Below, piece by piece: positions 26,953 through 35,123 of a DNA stretch of 43,578 nt (within the stretch, counting starts at the first letter, position 1; every line of letters starts with the position of its first letter). Made by a program: the position numbers and the translations under genes. This stretch comes from Bacteroidales bacterium (GTDB lineage: Bacteria > Bacteroidota > Bacteroidia > Bacteroidales > PUMT01), in NCBI GenBank assembly GCA_007132225.1, contig SLPB01000091.1:1-43578 (forward strand), read 5' to 3'. The notes beneath the pieces are model-generated. The model was given only the letters and a program-made list of their open reading frames with translations. It made no database searches and was not told the origin of the DNA.

Positions 26953-27906
26953 TCAGGTTTCGTCTTCTTCCGGCCTTAGATCTGTGTAAAGGAACCTGGT
27001 TTTAATTCTCCACTGATCATCACCAGCATCCCAGTTATATATTGTTTCTTCGGCGATTTCACCGGTTTCTTCATCATAAAGGAACGATATCCTGTTGGTA
27101 TTCAGCCAGCTCCGGGTGTTATAGTTCCATCTTTGTTCAATTTGCTCTGTCTTGTTACTCCTTCTGTAGGAGGCAAGATACCTAAGTCCGCGGATCCATT
27201 CATCATTGCTGGTATTCCATGTGGATCGTATTTCTTCGATAACTTTGCCCCTGTTATTGTAAGCCAGGTTATACTGTCCGAATGTTTTCCAGGACTCTTC
27301 CTGCTTATTCCAGCTTTCAACCAAAACCTGGCGCGGATGCCCGGAATAATTTCGGTCGCTATAAGAGTACCTCAGGTAGTTACTCCAAACTTTATCCATT
27401 CCGGAGAAAGTTCTTATTACGACATCGCTTTTTTCATGATCAATGTTATAGGAGATCATGTAGATAATTGTATTGATCCACTCTCCGGCAGGCCGGCTCC
27501 ATTCCTGATAAAGAACCTCCTGTGCATTACCCCGTCTGTCATAAGTGGTGGTTTTCATTTGAACATTAAGCCAGTCCTTTGCATAAATATCCCACTGCTG
27601 CAACACTGATTGCACCTCCTGTTCCTTTTCATCATAATACTTAAGGGTCTGCTCATGATTCTGCCATTTCTGCTCCTCCCTTTGCCATTTTTGTTCCAGC
27701 ACACTTGTCACAAGCTCCCTGGTTTCATGGAAATGAAGCTGACGGGCATAAATCTCCCATTTTTCATTTTCTTCATTCCATTCATAGGTATAGGTAGTAT
27801 CTGCCGGCACCCCTCTTTGAAACTCATCAGCTCCTGGAATCTCGATCTGTGCGCTCAATATTTGCTGAAAAAACAGCAAGCTCAACACTATTCCGATATT
27901 TTTCAT
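26953..27906 (-). CDS. Secreted repeat protein with nine W-X6-W repeats
   Basis: 317 residues from the ATG at 27906; an ATG at 27924 adds six residues and is less likely. Residues 1-19 are a signal peptide (GIVLSLLFFQQILSAQ). The mature part has nine units, each with two aromatic residues seven apart: Trp43/50, 74/81, 105/112, 136/143, Phe167/Trp174, Trp199/206, 230/237, 260/267 and 292/299. The spacing is 30-32 residues. Units alternate predicted strands with Tyr/Asp turns (YDRRGN, YNNRGK), like YD-type or DUF3836-like repeats. Likely a beta-solenoid or propeller-like exported protein. I do not know a function. Confidence 0.7.
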   Translation of the reverse strand: MKNIGIVLSLLFFQQILSAQIEIPGADEFQRGVPADTTYTYEWNEENEKWEIYARQLHFHETRELVTSVLEQKWQREEQKWQNHEQTLKYYDEKEQEVQSVLQQWDIYAKDWLNVQMKTTTYDRRGNAQEVLYQEWSRPAGEWINTIIYMISYNIDHEKSDVVIRTFSGMDKVWSNYLRYSYSDRNYSGHPRQVLVESWNKQEESWKTFGQYNLAYNNRGKVIEEIRSTWNTSNDEWIRGLRYLASYRRSNKTEQIEQRWNYNTRSWLNTNRISFLYDEETGEIAEETIYNWDAGDDQWRIKTRFLYTDLRPEEDET

Positions 27907-27924
27907 AATTATTTGATTAAACAT

Positions 27925-28243
27925 TTAAATTTCCAACTCTAAGTGATAAACGAACGTTTGGTTCATTTAAGTATTTTTAAAAAAATTCCCAATATGGCTG
28001 CTCATATATAAATCTTCAAATTAGGTGAACATAAACTTTGCCTTTTATATATTAGACAGGGAGACATATTATTTACCCTATAAACTTTTCAGGTTTTTAT
28101 TACAAAAGCCTGACTATTTAACAATCTTTAACTAAATACCTGCCTTTTCAAGAAATTCAGGCCTGATATATAAAAACACATTATAAGAATATGGAGCATA
28201 AAAAATATTTCTATTATATTTGGACTATAAAAGTGTTTTAATC
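27925..28243. other. Divergent intergenic region
   Basis: 319 bases between the W-repeat gene and the GNAT gene. A perfect 5-bp-arm inverted repeat aaacgaacgttt (27948-27959) lies 41 bases upstream of the W-repeat start and could be a small operator. A tatatttg (28215-28222) matches the -7 element for the GNAT gene, which supports its ATG at 28244. No RNA gene seen. Confidence 0.4.
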
Positions 28244-28798
28244 ATGATTGAACTTACTGAAGCAAAGATTGAAGACAGAAAGAAAGCCTATAACTGGCTC
28301 TTTCACTCAGATTTTTCCGAATTCATTATGAACCTTGAGGGATTTACCAAGGATACAATTCCCGCCTACGAAGAATTTTGTAATGAATATTGGGATTTTT
28401 TCTTTGACGGGACACAGCCCGAAAACGGCCGTTGTTATAAAATAAGGACCTCAGATAATAAAGAAGAGCTGGGGTTTATATATTATACAGCGTTCCATGT
28501 AAAAGAAGGCATAGCGGAGCTGGATATCTGGCTCAAATCACTCGACTATGCCGGAAAGGGAACAGGCACTGAAGCTATTAACCTACTTGTAAACAAACTC
28601 AATAAAGAACTGGGCTTTCACACTTTTTTCATGCGTCCCTCCAGGCAAAATACCCGGGCGGTGAATGCCTACACCAGGGCAGGCTTCAAGGAAACCAGGC
28701 TGGTAGCTGAGGACTACTATAAGCCGGAATTTATTGAAGAATACAGAAAAGGTGATTATGGTGAAGGGAAAGATGTGTTCCTGGTGAAGAAGTTGTAA
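28244..28798 (+). CDS. GNAT family N-acetyltransferase
   Basis: 184 residues from the ATG at 28244; the frame also opens at a TTG at 28220, but that falls inside a promoter-like element. The fold pattern is RimJ/RimL-like: IAELDIWLKSLDYAGKGTGTEAINLL holds the acetyl-CoA binding loop (GKGTGTEA, in place of Q/RxxGxG/A), and NTRAVNAYTRAGFKE is the usual N-x-x-A-x-x-x-Y motif with the following Phe. It acetylates an amine of a small molecule or protein; the substrate is not evident. Monocistronic. Confidence 0.85.
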   Translation: MIELTEAKIEDRKKAYNWLFHSDFSEFIMNLEGFTKDTIPAYEEFCNEYWDFFFDGTQPENGRCYKIRTSDNKEELGFIYYTAFHVKEGIAELDIWLKSLDYAGKGTGTEAINLLVNKLNKELGFHTFFMRPSRQNTRAVNAYTRAGFKETRLVAEDYYKPEFIEEYRKGDYGEGKDVFLVKKL

Positions 28799-28909
28799 CA
28801 GCCATAATTGTTTTTTCAAACTCAGTAAGGCACAACGAATAAAAGTGATGCCCTGTGAACTTAATGAAAAATTATTAAAAAATATAAATAAATAAATTCC
28901 TTAACAGCC

Positions 28910-29926
28910 ATGAAATTAAATGATTCCAGGTATGACCGCCACCATCTTATTAAAGAGATGTATGAAGTAGTTGATTATATTAAGAATTTTGAGCCAGTCA
29001 ATGTAAATGATTTCATTGGCTCCGTTCCCGACAATACTCCTTTAATGCTTACAGGAGAAGGAAGTAGCAGAATATTCCCGGCCAAGAATGCCGTCCACCG
29101 CCGTTTACTCTCTGACCGGGGTCCACTTATTTTTACAGAAGGATCAACCGATCTGGATGGAAAAAATCTTGACAACTTTGTGGTCATAGGAGCATCAAAT
29201 TCAGGAAAGACCAAAGAGCTTGTCCACCTTTTCCGGAAATTGCAAAATTCAGGACATAAGCAATTATATGGCTTGACATGTAATTATAATTCAACGCTTG
29301 AAAATTGTTCCAAAAAGACTGTTGTTATTGACGTGGGGCCCGAAAAAGCAGTTGCCGCAACCAAGTCGGTTATTGGCCAGGCTCTTTTTTATGACTCTCT
29401 GATGAGTAAATGGTATGATAATAAGATATTAGATAAAAATCTGCTTGCAGATAATTTCCTGGAAACCCTGAACAGTTCGGTAGACAGCTCTGTAATCGAA
29501 ATGATTTGCAAAGCTGAAACCGTTTATTATACAGGCAATAACAACGGAGCCGCAGAGGAGCTCACCCTGAAAACAAATGAAATAATAAGAAAGAAGTCTT
29601 CATTCCTTCCCGGCACATATTTACTTCACGGTGTTGAAGAAGTTATATCCGGTAATGATATTATAATAATGGTTGATGCATATCCGGATGAATATGAGAA
29701 AATTAAAGAGGTGTATTCAAAAAACATAGGGACACCTGTGATTGCTATCGCCACTGAGCCATCACCCTTTAATTCAATAATAATTCCTTCATTACCTGAT
29801 TTTTACGAGCCCTACATTAAACTTGCGGCTGGCTGGAATCTTCTGGTTGAAACAGGATTAGAACTAGGTATTGACCTTGACAAACCCCAAAGGGCCAGAA
29901 AAATAGGTAATGAAGCAATTAGTTAA
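28910..29926 (+). CDS. SIS domain sugar isomerase/deaminase-like protein
   Basis: 338 residues with two SIS halves as in GlmS-isomerase, AgaS and FrlB. The phosphosugar loops are GEGSSRIFPAKNAV (about 50-63) and ASNSGKTKELVHL (about 94-106). The C-terminal KPQRARKIGNE resembles the KPRNLAK end of GlmS-type enzymes. It acts on a phosphorylated amino sugar or keto-sugar in the cytoplasm, by analogy. The ROK kinase gene on the other strand ends 14 bases away, and a shared amino-sugar route is plausible but not shown. Confidence 0.8.
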   Translation: MKLNDSRYDRHHLIKEMYEVVDYIKNFEPVNVNDFIGSVPDNTPLMLTGEGSSRIFPAKNAVHRRLLSDRGPLIFTEGSTDLDGKNLDNFVVIGASNSGKTKELVHLFRKLQNSGHKQLYGLTCNYNSTLENCSKKTVVIDVGPEKAVAATKSVIGQALFYDSLMSKWYDNKILDKNLLADNFLETLNSSVDSSVIEMICKAETVYYTGNNNGAAEELTLKTNEIIRKKSSFLPGTYLLHGVEEVISGNDIIIMVDAYPDEYEKIKEVYSKNIGTPVIAIATEPSPFNSIIIPSLPDFYEPYIKLAAGWNLLVETGLELGIDLDKPQRARKIGNEAIS

Positions 29927-29940
29927 CTGACAGCCTGTCT

Positions 29941-30810
29941 TCAGACATTTGCATCAAGATAAAGGGCAGCAGCTCCAAGCAAGGCAATTTCCTGGGTTTG
30001 CGTGGTTACTATTTGTAAATTTTCGACTGAGCGGGGATAAGGAAAGTCCCTGATCTCATTCCACATTTCATCACTGTACAGCTCAAAAGATTCGGCAACC
30101 CCGCCTCCCATTATAATGGCCGCAGGATCGACAGCCAGCATTATGGTTTTAATGGCTTTCCCAAGATGATGACCGAATTCATCATATGCTTTTAATGCCC
30201 GCGGATCATTTTCCCTGGCCTTTTTCGCCATTGCCTCCCCGCCTTCATTGTAAACATTTGGGAAAAACTGCCCGCTGCAATAATACTCATATATTTGGTC
30301 CAGATAGGGTATCTCACCAAACTCCCCGGACCCGCAATTCCTGTCAGGCATAAGGTGTCCGTTCTTTATTATCCCTGCACCCAGTCCGGTGCCACATATC
30401 AGCCCCACAAAATCTTCATGTTCCCTGCCTTTACCAAAAAATCGTTCTCCCACGGCAAAGCAGTTGGCATCATTGTTAATATAAACAGGAATGCCAAATT
30501 TATCTTCCAGAATATCCTTTAAAAATACTTCTTCCCACGAGGGTATGTTCTGAACATTGTAGACAATTCCTTTTTCAGAATCGACCAGGCTGGGCACACC
30601 AATTCCGATACCTGCCACCTCTTTATCAATTACATTGGTAATGAGTTTAATTAAAACATCTGTAACTTCATTGGCGTCATCAGTTTTGGGCACAAAATCA
30701 GAAGCTATAGTATCAACAGCATTATTTTTTATCTTGCCGGTCCTGATTTTTGTACCTCCCATATCAACCCCAATGATGGTCTTACCTGTTACTTTCTCAC
30801 TAATTTTCAT
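29941..30810 (-). CDS. ROK family sugar kinase (glucokinase-like), zinc motif absent
   Basis: 289 residues. The phosphate-1 motif GVDMGGTKIRTG (14-25), the catalytic base Asp114 (INNDANCFAVGE) and GTGLGAG (140-146) are intact, so it should phosphorylate a hexose or amino sugar with ATP. In ROK proteins a GHxxV-type His and a CxCGxxGCxE cluster usually bind zinc. Here the segment reads GEFGEIPYLDQIYEYYCSGQ and has neither, so it belongs to the metal-free branch common among glucokinases. It is 103 bases downstream of the pantothenate kinase gene, same strand, perhaps co-transcribed. Confidence 0.85.
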   Translation of the reverse strand: MKISEKVTGKTIIGVDMGGTKIRTGKIKNNAVDTIASDFVPKTDDANEVTDVLIKLITNVIDKEVAGIGIGVPSLVDSEKGIVYNVQNIPSWEEVFLKDILEDKFGIPVYINNDANCFAVGERFFGKGREHEDFVGLICGTGLGAGIIKNGHLMPDRNCGSGEFGEIPYLDQIYEYYCSGQFFPNVYNEGGEAMAKKARENDPRALKAYDEFGHHLGKAIKTIMLAVDPAAIIMGGGVAESFELYSDEMWNEIRDFPYPRSVENLQIVTTQTQEIALLGAAALYLDANV

Positions 30811-30913
30811 ATTATTATTATTTTAAAAAGTTATGAAATATTTAATCTCCTGTTTATAATCAAATTTTATTTTAGCCAGGGTTTTCAACATGAACCTTTA
30901 AACTTCCATCAAC

Positions 30914-31747
30914 TCACAAGCAGGCCCTATCCCCCACGAGCGAAATTGAATATGCAGAGCCAACGGCGGTGCAATATTCAGCATAATCGGGAATTATGAA
31001 CTTTTTTCCGAATACTTTCCCCAACCTGTTGAAAATCTTAACAGCCTGGGGAAGCTTGACAAGTTTGCCGGTCAGAACAATCTCATCTGCCTTTTCTTCC
31101 CTTGATGAGAATACTCCCATCATACCTATGGACTGGCAAACCAGGTTTATAAGTCCGAGTGCCAGATCAGCCTGGCTGGCTTTATCAGAATGTTTCCCAA
31201 AGTTGGATGCAGTTGCAGAAAAAGGGATGTTCCCCATCTCAACCTGAGATATATCCCTTATGTTAAGATCCACATTGCCCAGATTCCCTTTTGCTGCTAA
31301 ATCAACAATATTCTGAAAATCAGTTGAATTCAGAATATACCTGGATAAACCAATAAGCGTACCACCTCCTATCCCGGACCCCCCAAGATGCCTTATTTCA
31401 TTGCCATCTGCAAGAACTATGGCTGTGCCTGTTCCCATACTGATGACCACTGCCTTTTTCAGGCCCGCAAGAAACAGTCCGCCATGCCCAATTGCAGTAA
31501 ACTCAGGAACCCTTCTGACAGGAATACCGAACAGTTCCTTACCTATAGAATCAGCTCCCACGCCAGTTACGGCAATGGTTTCAATATCTCTTAGCTTAAG
31601 GGAGAATTCATCCGTGAATTTTCCCAGTGCACCTGAGGCAGAAGTAACGGGATCATCTGCCTGAACAGAAATAACGCCACAAATCCGGGCCTTTCTAAAA
31701 CCCGCAATTTTAGTTGTGGTTCCGCCAATATCTATCCCAAGCACCAT
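30914..31747 (-). CDS. Type II pantothenate kinase-like (CoaW/fumble family)
   Basis: 277 residues from the ATG at 31747. The longer in-frame start at 31804 lacks homology. MVLGIDIGGTTTKIAGF (1-17) is the ASKHA phosphate motif, GVGADSIGKEL and VISMGTGTA are consistent with type II pantothenate kinases, as is GGSGIGGGTLIGLSRYIL. It phosphorylates pantothenate, the first step of CoA synthesis. Most Bacteroidota rely on type III (CoaX), so a type II-like enzyme is worth noting; whether CoaX also exists cannot be seen here. Confidence 0.78.
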   Translation of the reverse strand: MVLGIDIGGTTTKIAGFRKARICGVISVQADDPVTSASGALGKFTDEFSLKLRDIETIAVTGVGADSIGKELFGIPVRRVPEFTAIGHGGLFLAGLKKAVVISMGTGTAIVLADGNEIRHLGGSGIGGGTLIGLSRYILNSTDFQNIVDLAAKGNLGNVDLNIRDISQVEMGNIPFSATASNFGKHSDKASQADLALGLINLVCQSIGMMGVFSSREEKADEIVLTGKLVKLPQAVKIFNRLGKVFGKKFIIPDYAEYCTAVGSAYSISLVGDRACL

Positions 31748-31876
31748 AATAATGTAATTGTCCGCCAAGATAAAAAAAAAACTTAAGTTTCCTGAAACTT
31801 TCATCCCCGCTTCCCAACTTTATGCCAGGGTTTTTAAACTATTAACCTGAAAAACAAGATGCAGCCCAAAACCAGC

Positions 31877-31911
31877 AACCGGGAATTCATTAAAAAAACA
31901 AATTCCCGGTT
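31877..31911 (-). terminator. Hairpin downstream of the Trx-TrxR fusion gene
   Basis: aaccgggaatt (31877-31887) and aattcccggtt (31901-31911) form an 11-bp stem with a 13-base A-rich loop. The T tail on the minus strand is weak (ggttttgg), so terminator function is likely but not certain. It ends the leftward RiPP-like locus. Confidence 0.55.
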
Positions 31912-32039
31912 CATGAGCCTTTAATATTCAACTTTCTAAAGCATCATGATGATTATGCCCCAGGTTTAACAATAAATAACTATCCCTGAGATCTGACCGG
32001 GGAGAATGGACTTAAAGGGATGTTCATGGTACCTGCCAA

Positions 32040-33308
32040 TCACTCGATCTCTTTTGTTATGGCAATGGCGGCAATTGTTCCGTCGGCGACGGCAGTGGTG
32101 ATCTGACGATACTTTTTGCTGTTTATGTCACCTACAGAATAAACACCCTTTATGCTTGTCTGCATATCTTCATTGACCTTAACATAACCCCACTGGTCCA
32201 GCTCAAGCTCGTCATTAAAAACAGAAAGATTGGCCCTTAACCCTATAAAAACAAATACCCCGTCTGTTACCAGGGTTTTTCTGTTTCCTGTTTTAAGATC
32301 TTCCACCTCAACCTCCATCTTATCACCACGGCTTGAAAAGGACCTTGGTTCATGCTCAAACATGAATGATATCGCGGGATTGGAAAAAGCTTTCTCCTGT
32401 GCCATCTTGTTGGCCTGCAAGGTATCAAACTGATGAACTATGGTGATCCCGGAGGCAAACTTTGAAATAAATGCCGATTCTTCAATTGCCGAGTTGCCTC
32501 CGCCAATAATGACAACCTCTTTGCCTTCGAAATACTTGGCATCACAAGTAGCGCAATAGGAAATGCCCTTACCCATAAATTCCTGTTCACCGGGTATATT
32601 AAGTTTTCGGGGAGTTGTGCCTGTGGCAATAACTATTTTTTTTGCCTTTATAGTTTCATAATCGTCAATGACTATCTCTTTTTTTACCAGATCAACCTTG
32701 GTCACATCTACGGCCACCTTATAAATTGTACCGCATCTTTTTGTCTGTTCAGACATGTTGTGTGAAAGCATAAATCCGGGCTGAGGCTCAATAAATCCCG
32801 GGTAGTTTGATATCATATGTGTTGTCGCCATATAGCCCCCGGGAAGGGCCACATCAATCAGGGTTGTATTAATTTTGGCCTGGCAAAGGTATAAACCTGC
32901 CGTCAACCCTCCGGGCCCTGCACCCAGAATGGCAACATCAGTTTCGGTAAAAACGGGCTCCATGCCGGAAAGCTTTTTTTCCACCTTTACCCTGCCAATA
33001 AGATGGCCTATTTCCCTGATAATATCCGAGCGCTTTATACCACCTGCAATTCTCTGGCAAACCTCCTTGCCGCCTTCATAAAAAAGCAGTGTTGGCGATG
33101 ATTTTACTCCAAGGGCTTCTGACAGGTCCCTGTTGCCCTGACGGAATATTTTAACAAACCTTATATCATCTGAAAAAAGATTCTCCAGGCTCTCCAGCTT
33201 GGGAGCCAATGCTTCGCACGGCGGACATTCTGTTGAATAGAAATCCACCACCACCGGTCCCCCGCTGTTTATAACATCGTTATATTCCTTAGAAGTAATT
33301 TCCTGCAT
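32040..33308 (-). CDS. trxB: Thioredoxin-thioredoxin reductase fusion
   Basis: 422 residues from the ATG at 33308. The N-terminal 105 residues are a thioredoxin fold with the redox motif STECPPC (Cys28 and Cys31). A full NADPH thioredoxin reductase follows: FAD motif GAGPGGLTAG (129-138), active-site CATC (Cys252 and Cys255) and NADPH motif GGGNSA (269-274). GVYSVGDI near the C-terminus is the second FAD signature. The fusion channels electrons from NADPH through the reductase cysteines to the thioredoxin domain. It follows the radical SAM gene by 177 bases, so a common transcript is possible; a reductant would suit the Cys-rich neighbours. Confidence 0.9.
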   Translation of the reverse strand: MQEITSKEYNDVINSGGPVVVDFYSTECPPCEALAPKLESLENLFSDDIRFVKIFRQGNRDLSEALGVKSSPTLLFYEGGKEVCQRIAGGIKRSDIIREIGHLIGRVKVEKKLSGMEPVFTETDVAILGAGPGGLTAGLYLCQAKINTTLIDVALPGGYMATTHMISNYPGFIEPQPGFMLSHNMSEQTKRCGTIYKVAVDVTKVDLVKKEIVIDDYETIKAKKIVIATGTTPRKLNIPGEQEFMGKGISYCATCDAKYFEGKEVVIIGGGNSAIEESAFISKFASGITIVHQFDTLQANKMAQEKAFSNPAISFMFEHEPRSFSSRGDKMEVEVEDLKTGNRKTLVTDGVFVFIGLRANLSVFNDELELDQWGYVKVNEDMQTSIKGVYSVGDINSKKYRQITTAVADGTIAAIAITKEIE

Positions 33309-33485
33309 CGCTTTAATATTTAAGTACAACACTGACTTTATAAGTATATTTTTTTGCCTTTGCAAATGGACCTTATCAGGTATCACCTGGCTTAAAGCCA
33401 AGGCTTTATGGACATTACTATAAAAATATTTTCATTCTATATCGCGGGTATCTTAAAAAAAATATTGTCCGGGACGGCTCATCAG

Positions 33486-34808
33486 TTACTGCTCATTGTC
33501 AATTTCTTCTTGTCTGAAATAGGCAGATATCCCCAGTTCAAGCAACTCCCTGACCGGCCGGCAATCAGGACTATTGTGCATGCCCGTCCGGTTTTTGGCT
33601 ACTGCAGCACAGCCACCTCCGCAGAGCACGCCAAGATTACAATCCCTGCATTCCTTTATAGATAAGATATCCCTTTCAGACCACTGCTCTATTCTTTCAT
33701 CATACATGAACCTTTCGGGGAAAAACTGGCCGAGCTCTTCACCCTTTTTTCCAACTGTAGCGGTACAGGCATATATGTTACCTGTGAAATCAAAAGCCCA
33801 TTCAGTTTTGGTGCCGGGACAGGAATCAAACATTGGCGGCGGTAATTCACCGTGCTCGGACAAGTGCCTGGCAACTGAAAAAGCAGGTTTGTGAAACTCT
33901 CTTATGTGGGGATGCTTTATGATGAGCTGGTATATATCATTGTACATCTCCAGGCGGGAAAAAAGCCTTTCCCTGTTCACCTGGCATTCATGCAACTCGT
34001 AGTTTCTGCCAAGTTGTGTACTCATAAAGGGTGATTTTGTCCAGCCCCGGTCAATGGCAAAACTGGCCAGATCCGGTAACCCCAGTATGTTATCCCGGTC
34101 CACAACAACCCTGAGATTAACAGGGATACAATTATTCAGCAAAAGATCAATCCCCTTAACAATCCTGTCAAAACTGCCCCGTCCGTTTTTAAGGTAACGT
34201 CTATTGTCGTGAACATCTCTGATTCCGTCCAGAGTGACCTGCACCTCTCTTATCCTTGCCTTTTTTAACAGATTAATGTAATCAGCTATATGATAACCGT
34301 TTGTTACCACCGCTATATCAATATCCCGTTCTGCAGCCTTTTCAATAATCCTTTCTACAAGAGACCTGTGCCTCTTACCCGGCATAAGAGGCTCGCCGCC
34401 AAAAAGGGTAATGTATTTGCGACGACCGGCAAAAGCCAGGTCAATATACTGGTAAAATGAATCAATCACCGCTTCGTTCAGACTGCCCCCACTTTCAATA
34501 TATTCAGACTGGTAGCAATAATAACAGCCAAAATTACAGTTATAGCCGGTTACAAAAAACAACTGTATCTCATCACTTTCCCTTTCATCCACAAACCTGA
34601 GGTATGCATTGCGGAATTCAGCTTTTTCATAATCCGGATCAACAATATAACCGCGTGAGATCAATTCTTGTCTTGACAGGTTTCCATTAAGCAGCCCGGT
34701 GTAAGTATCACTTTCAATAATATCAGCAATGCCATACAAGGAATTAATAATAAAATACTTATCAGAGTCTTTTACCCGGGAGAAAATATTGAATCCGGAA
34801 AATTCCAT
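33486..34808 (-). CDS. Radical SAM/SPASM peptide maturase-like protein
   Basis: 440 residues. Residues 1-80 (FIINSLYGIADII ... ISRGYIVDPD) match the N-terminal region of RiPP-maturing radical SAM proteins, which usually contacts the leader. The radical SAM cluster is C91-NFG-C95-YY-C98 with GGEP at 137-140. The SPASM signature is complete: Cys330, G343-x4-Cys348, Cys387-x2-Cys390-x5-Cys396-x3-Cys400, then Cys416. Two auxiliary Fe-S clusters are therefore expected. It should install thioether, C-C or similar crosslinks in a peptide. A 31-residue Cys peptide lies 64 bases upstream. Sulfatase maturation is an alternative but the N-terminal region argues against it. Confidence 0.88.
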   Translation of the reverse strand: MEFSGFNIFSRVKDSDKYFIINSLYGIADIIESDTYTGLLNGNLSRQELISRGYIVDPDYEKAEFRNAYLRFVDERESDEIQLFFVTGYNCNFGCYYCYQSEYIESGGSLNEAVIDSFYQYIDLAFAGRRKYITLFGGEPLMPGKRHRSLVERIIEKAAERDIDIAVVTNGYHIADYINLLKKARIREVQVTLDGIRDVHDNRRYLKNGRGSFDRIVKGIDLLLNNCIPVNLRVVVDRDNILGLPDLASFAIDRGWTKSPFMSTQLGRNYELHECQVNRERLFSRLEMYNDIYQLIIKHPHIREFHKPAFSVARHLSEHGELPPPMFDSCPGTKTEWAFDFTGNIYACTATVGKKGEELGQFFPERFMYDERIEQWSERDILSIKECRDCNLGVLCGGGCAAVAKNRTGMHNSPDCRPVRELLELGISAYFRQEEIDNEQ

Positions 34809-34872
34809 AAACGTTTCCCGTTTAAATGATTATCCATTTATACCTGAAAAATAGAAGCAAAGCTTCATTCTT

Positions 34873-34968
34873 TCAATCATGACATCCGGCGACGAACTTT
34901 GATTTTTTTGCACAACATTGCGCCTGTGTGGTCTTTTTCTCGTTCTTTTTTATGGTAAGGCTCTTCAT
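34873..34968 (-). CDS. Short Cys-containing peptide, probable radical-SAM precursor
   Basis: A 31-residue frame from an ATG at 34966-34968 to TGA. It begins MKSLTIKKNEKK and ends CCAKKSKFVAGCHD, so Cys are at 18, 19 and 29, with 8 Lys. The lysine-rich MK-x-L-x-IKK opening is typical of leaders of Bacteroidota ribosomal peptide natural products, although the GG cleavage motif is absent. The stop lies 64 bases before the radical SAM start. An in-frame ATG at 35004 would add 12 residues but begins almost at the predicted transcription start. No homology search was possible; a chance frame cannot be excluded. Confidence 0.6.
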   Translation of the reverse strand: MKSLTIKKNEKKTTQAQCCAKKSKFVAGCHD

Positions 34969-35017
34969 AATAGATAAATGATATTTGTAAATTATAGGAT
35001 TCATATATACCAATACA

Positions 35018-35025
35018 CAAAATTA
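35018..35025 (-). promoter_or_regulatory. Candidate -7 promoter element of the peptide gene
   Basis: The minus strand reads TAATTTTG here, an exact fit to TAnnTTTG. It lies about 50 bases upstream of the peptide ATG. No good -33 TTTG was found at 19-21 bases upstream, so the promoter is tentative. It separates the peptide gene from the methyltransferase gene. Confidence 0.35.
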
Positions 35026-35123
35026 ATCAAAATAATAAATCTGCCTGGTACAGGGAATCACCACCGGCTGTGCATCTCTGTCCAAACCTTTATAACAATA
35101 TTATAAAAATTATCATCAACAGT

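Noticed and set aside
27133-27609. 158-codon plus-strand frame
   Set aside because: It is opposite the W-repeat gene, where the strict 31-residue period shows the true coding strand.
33486-34808. Anaerobic sulfatase-maturating enzyme
   Set aside because: A sulfatase lies 5 kb away, but residues 1-80 match the leader-contacting region of peptide maturases and a short Cys peptide is adjacent. It remains a weaker alternative.
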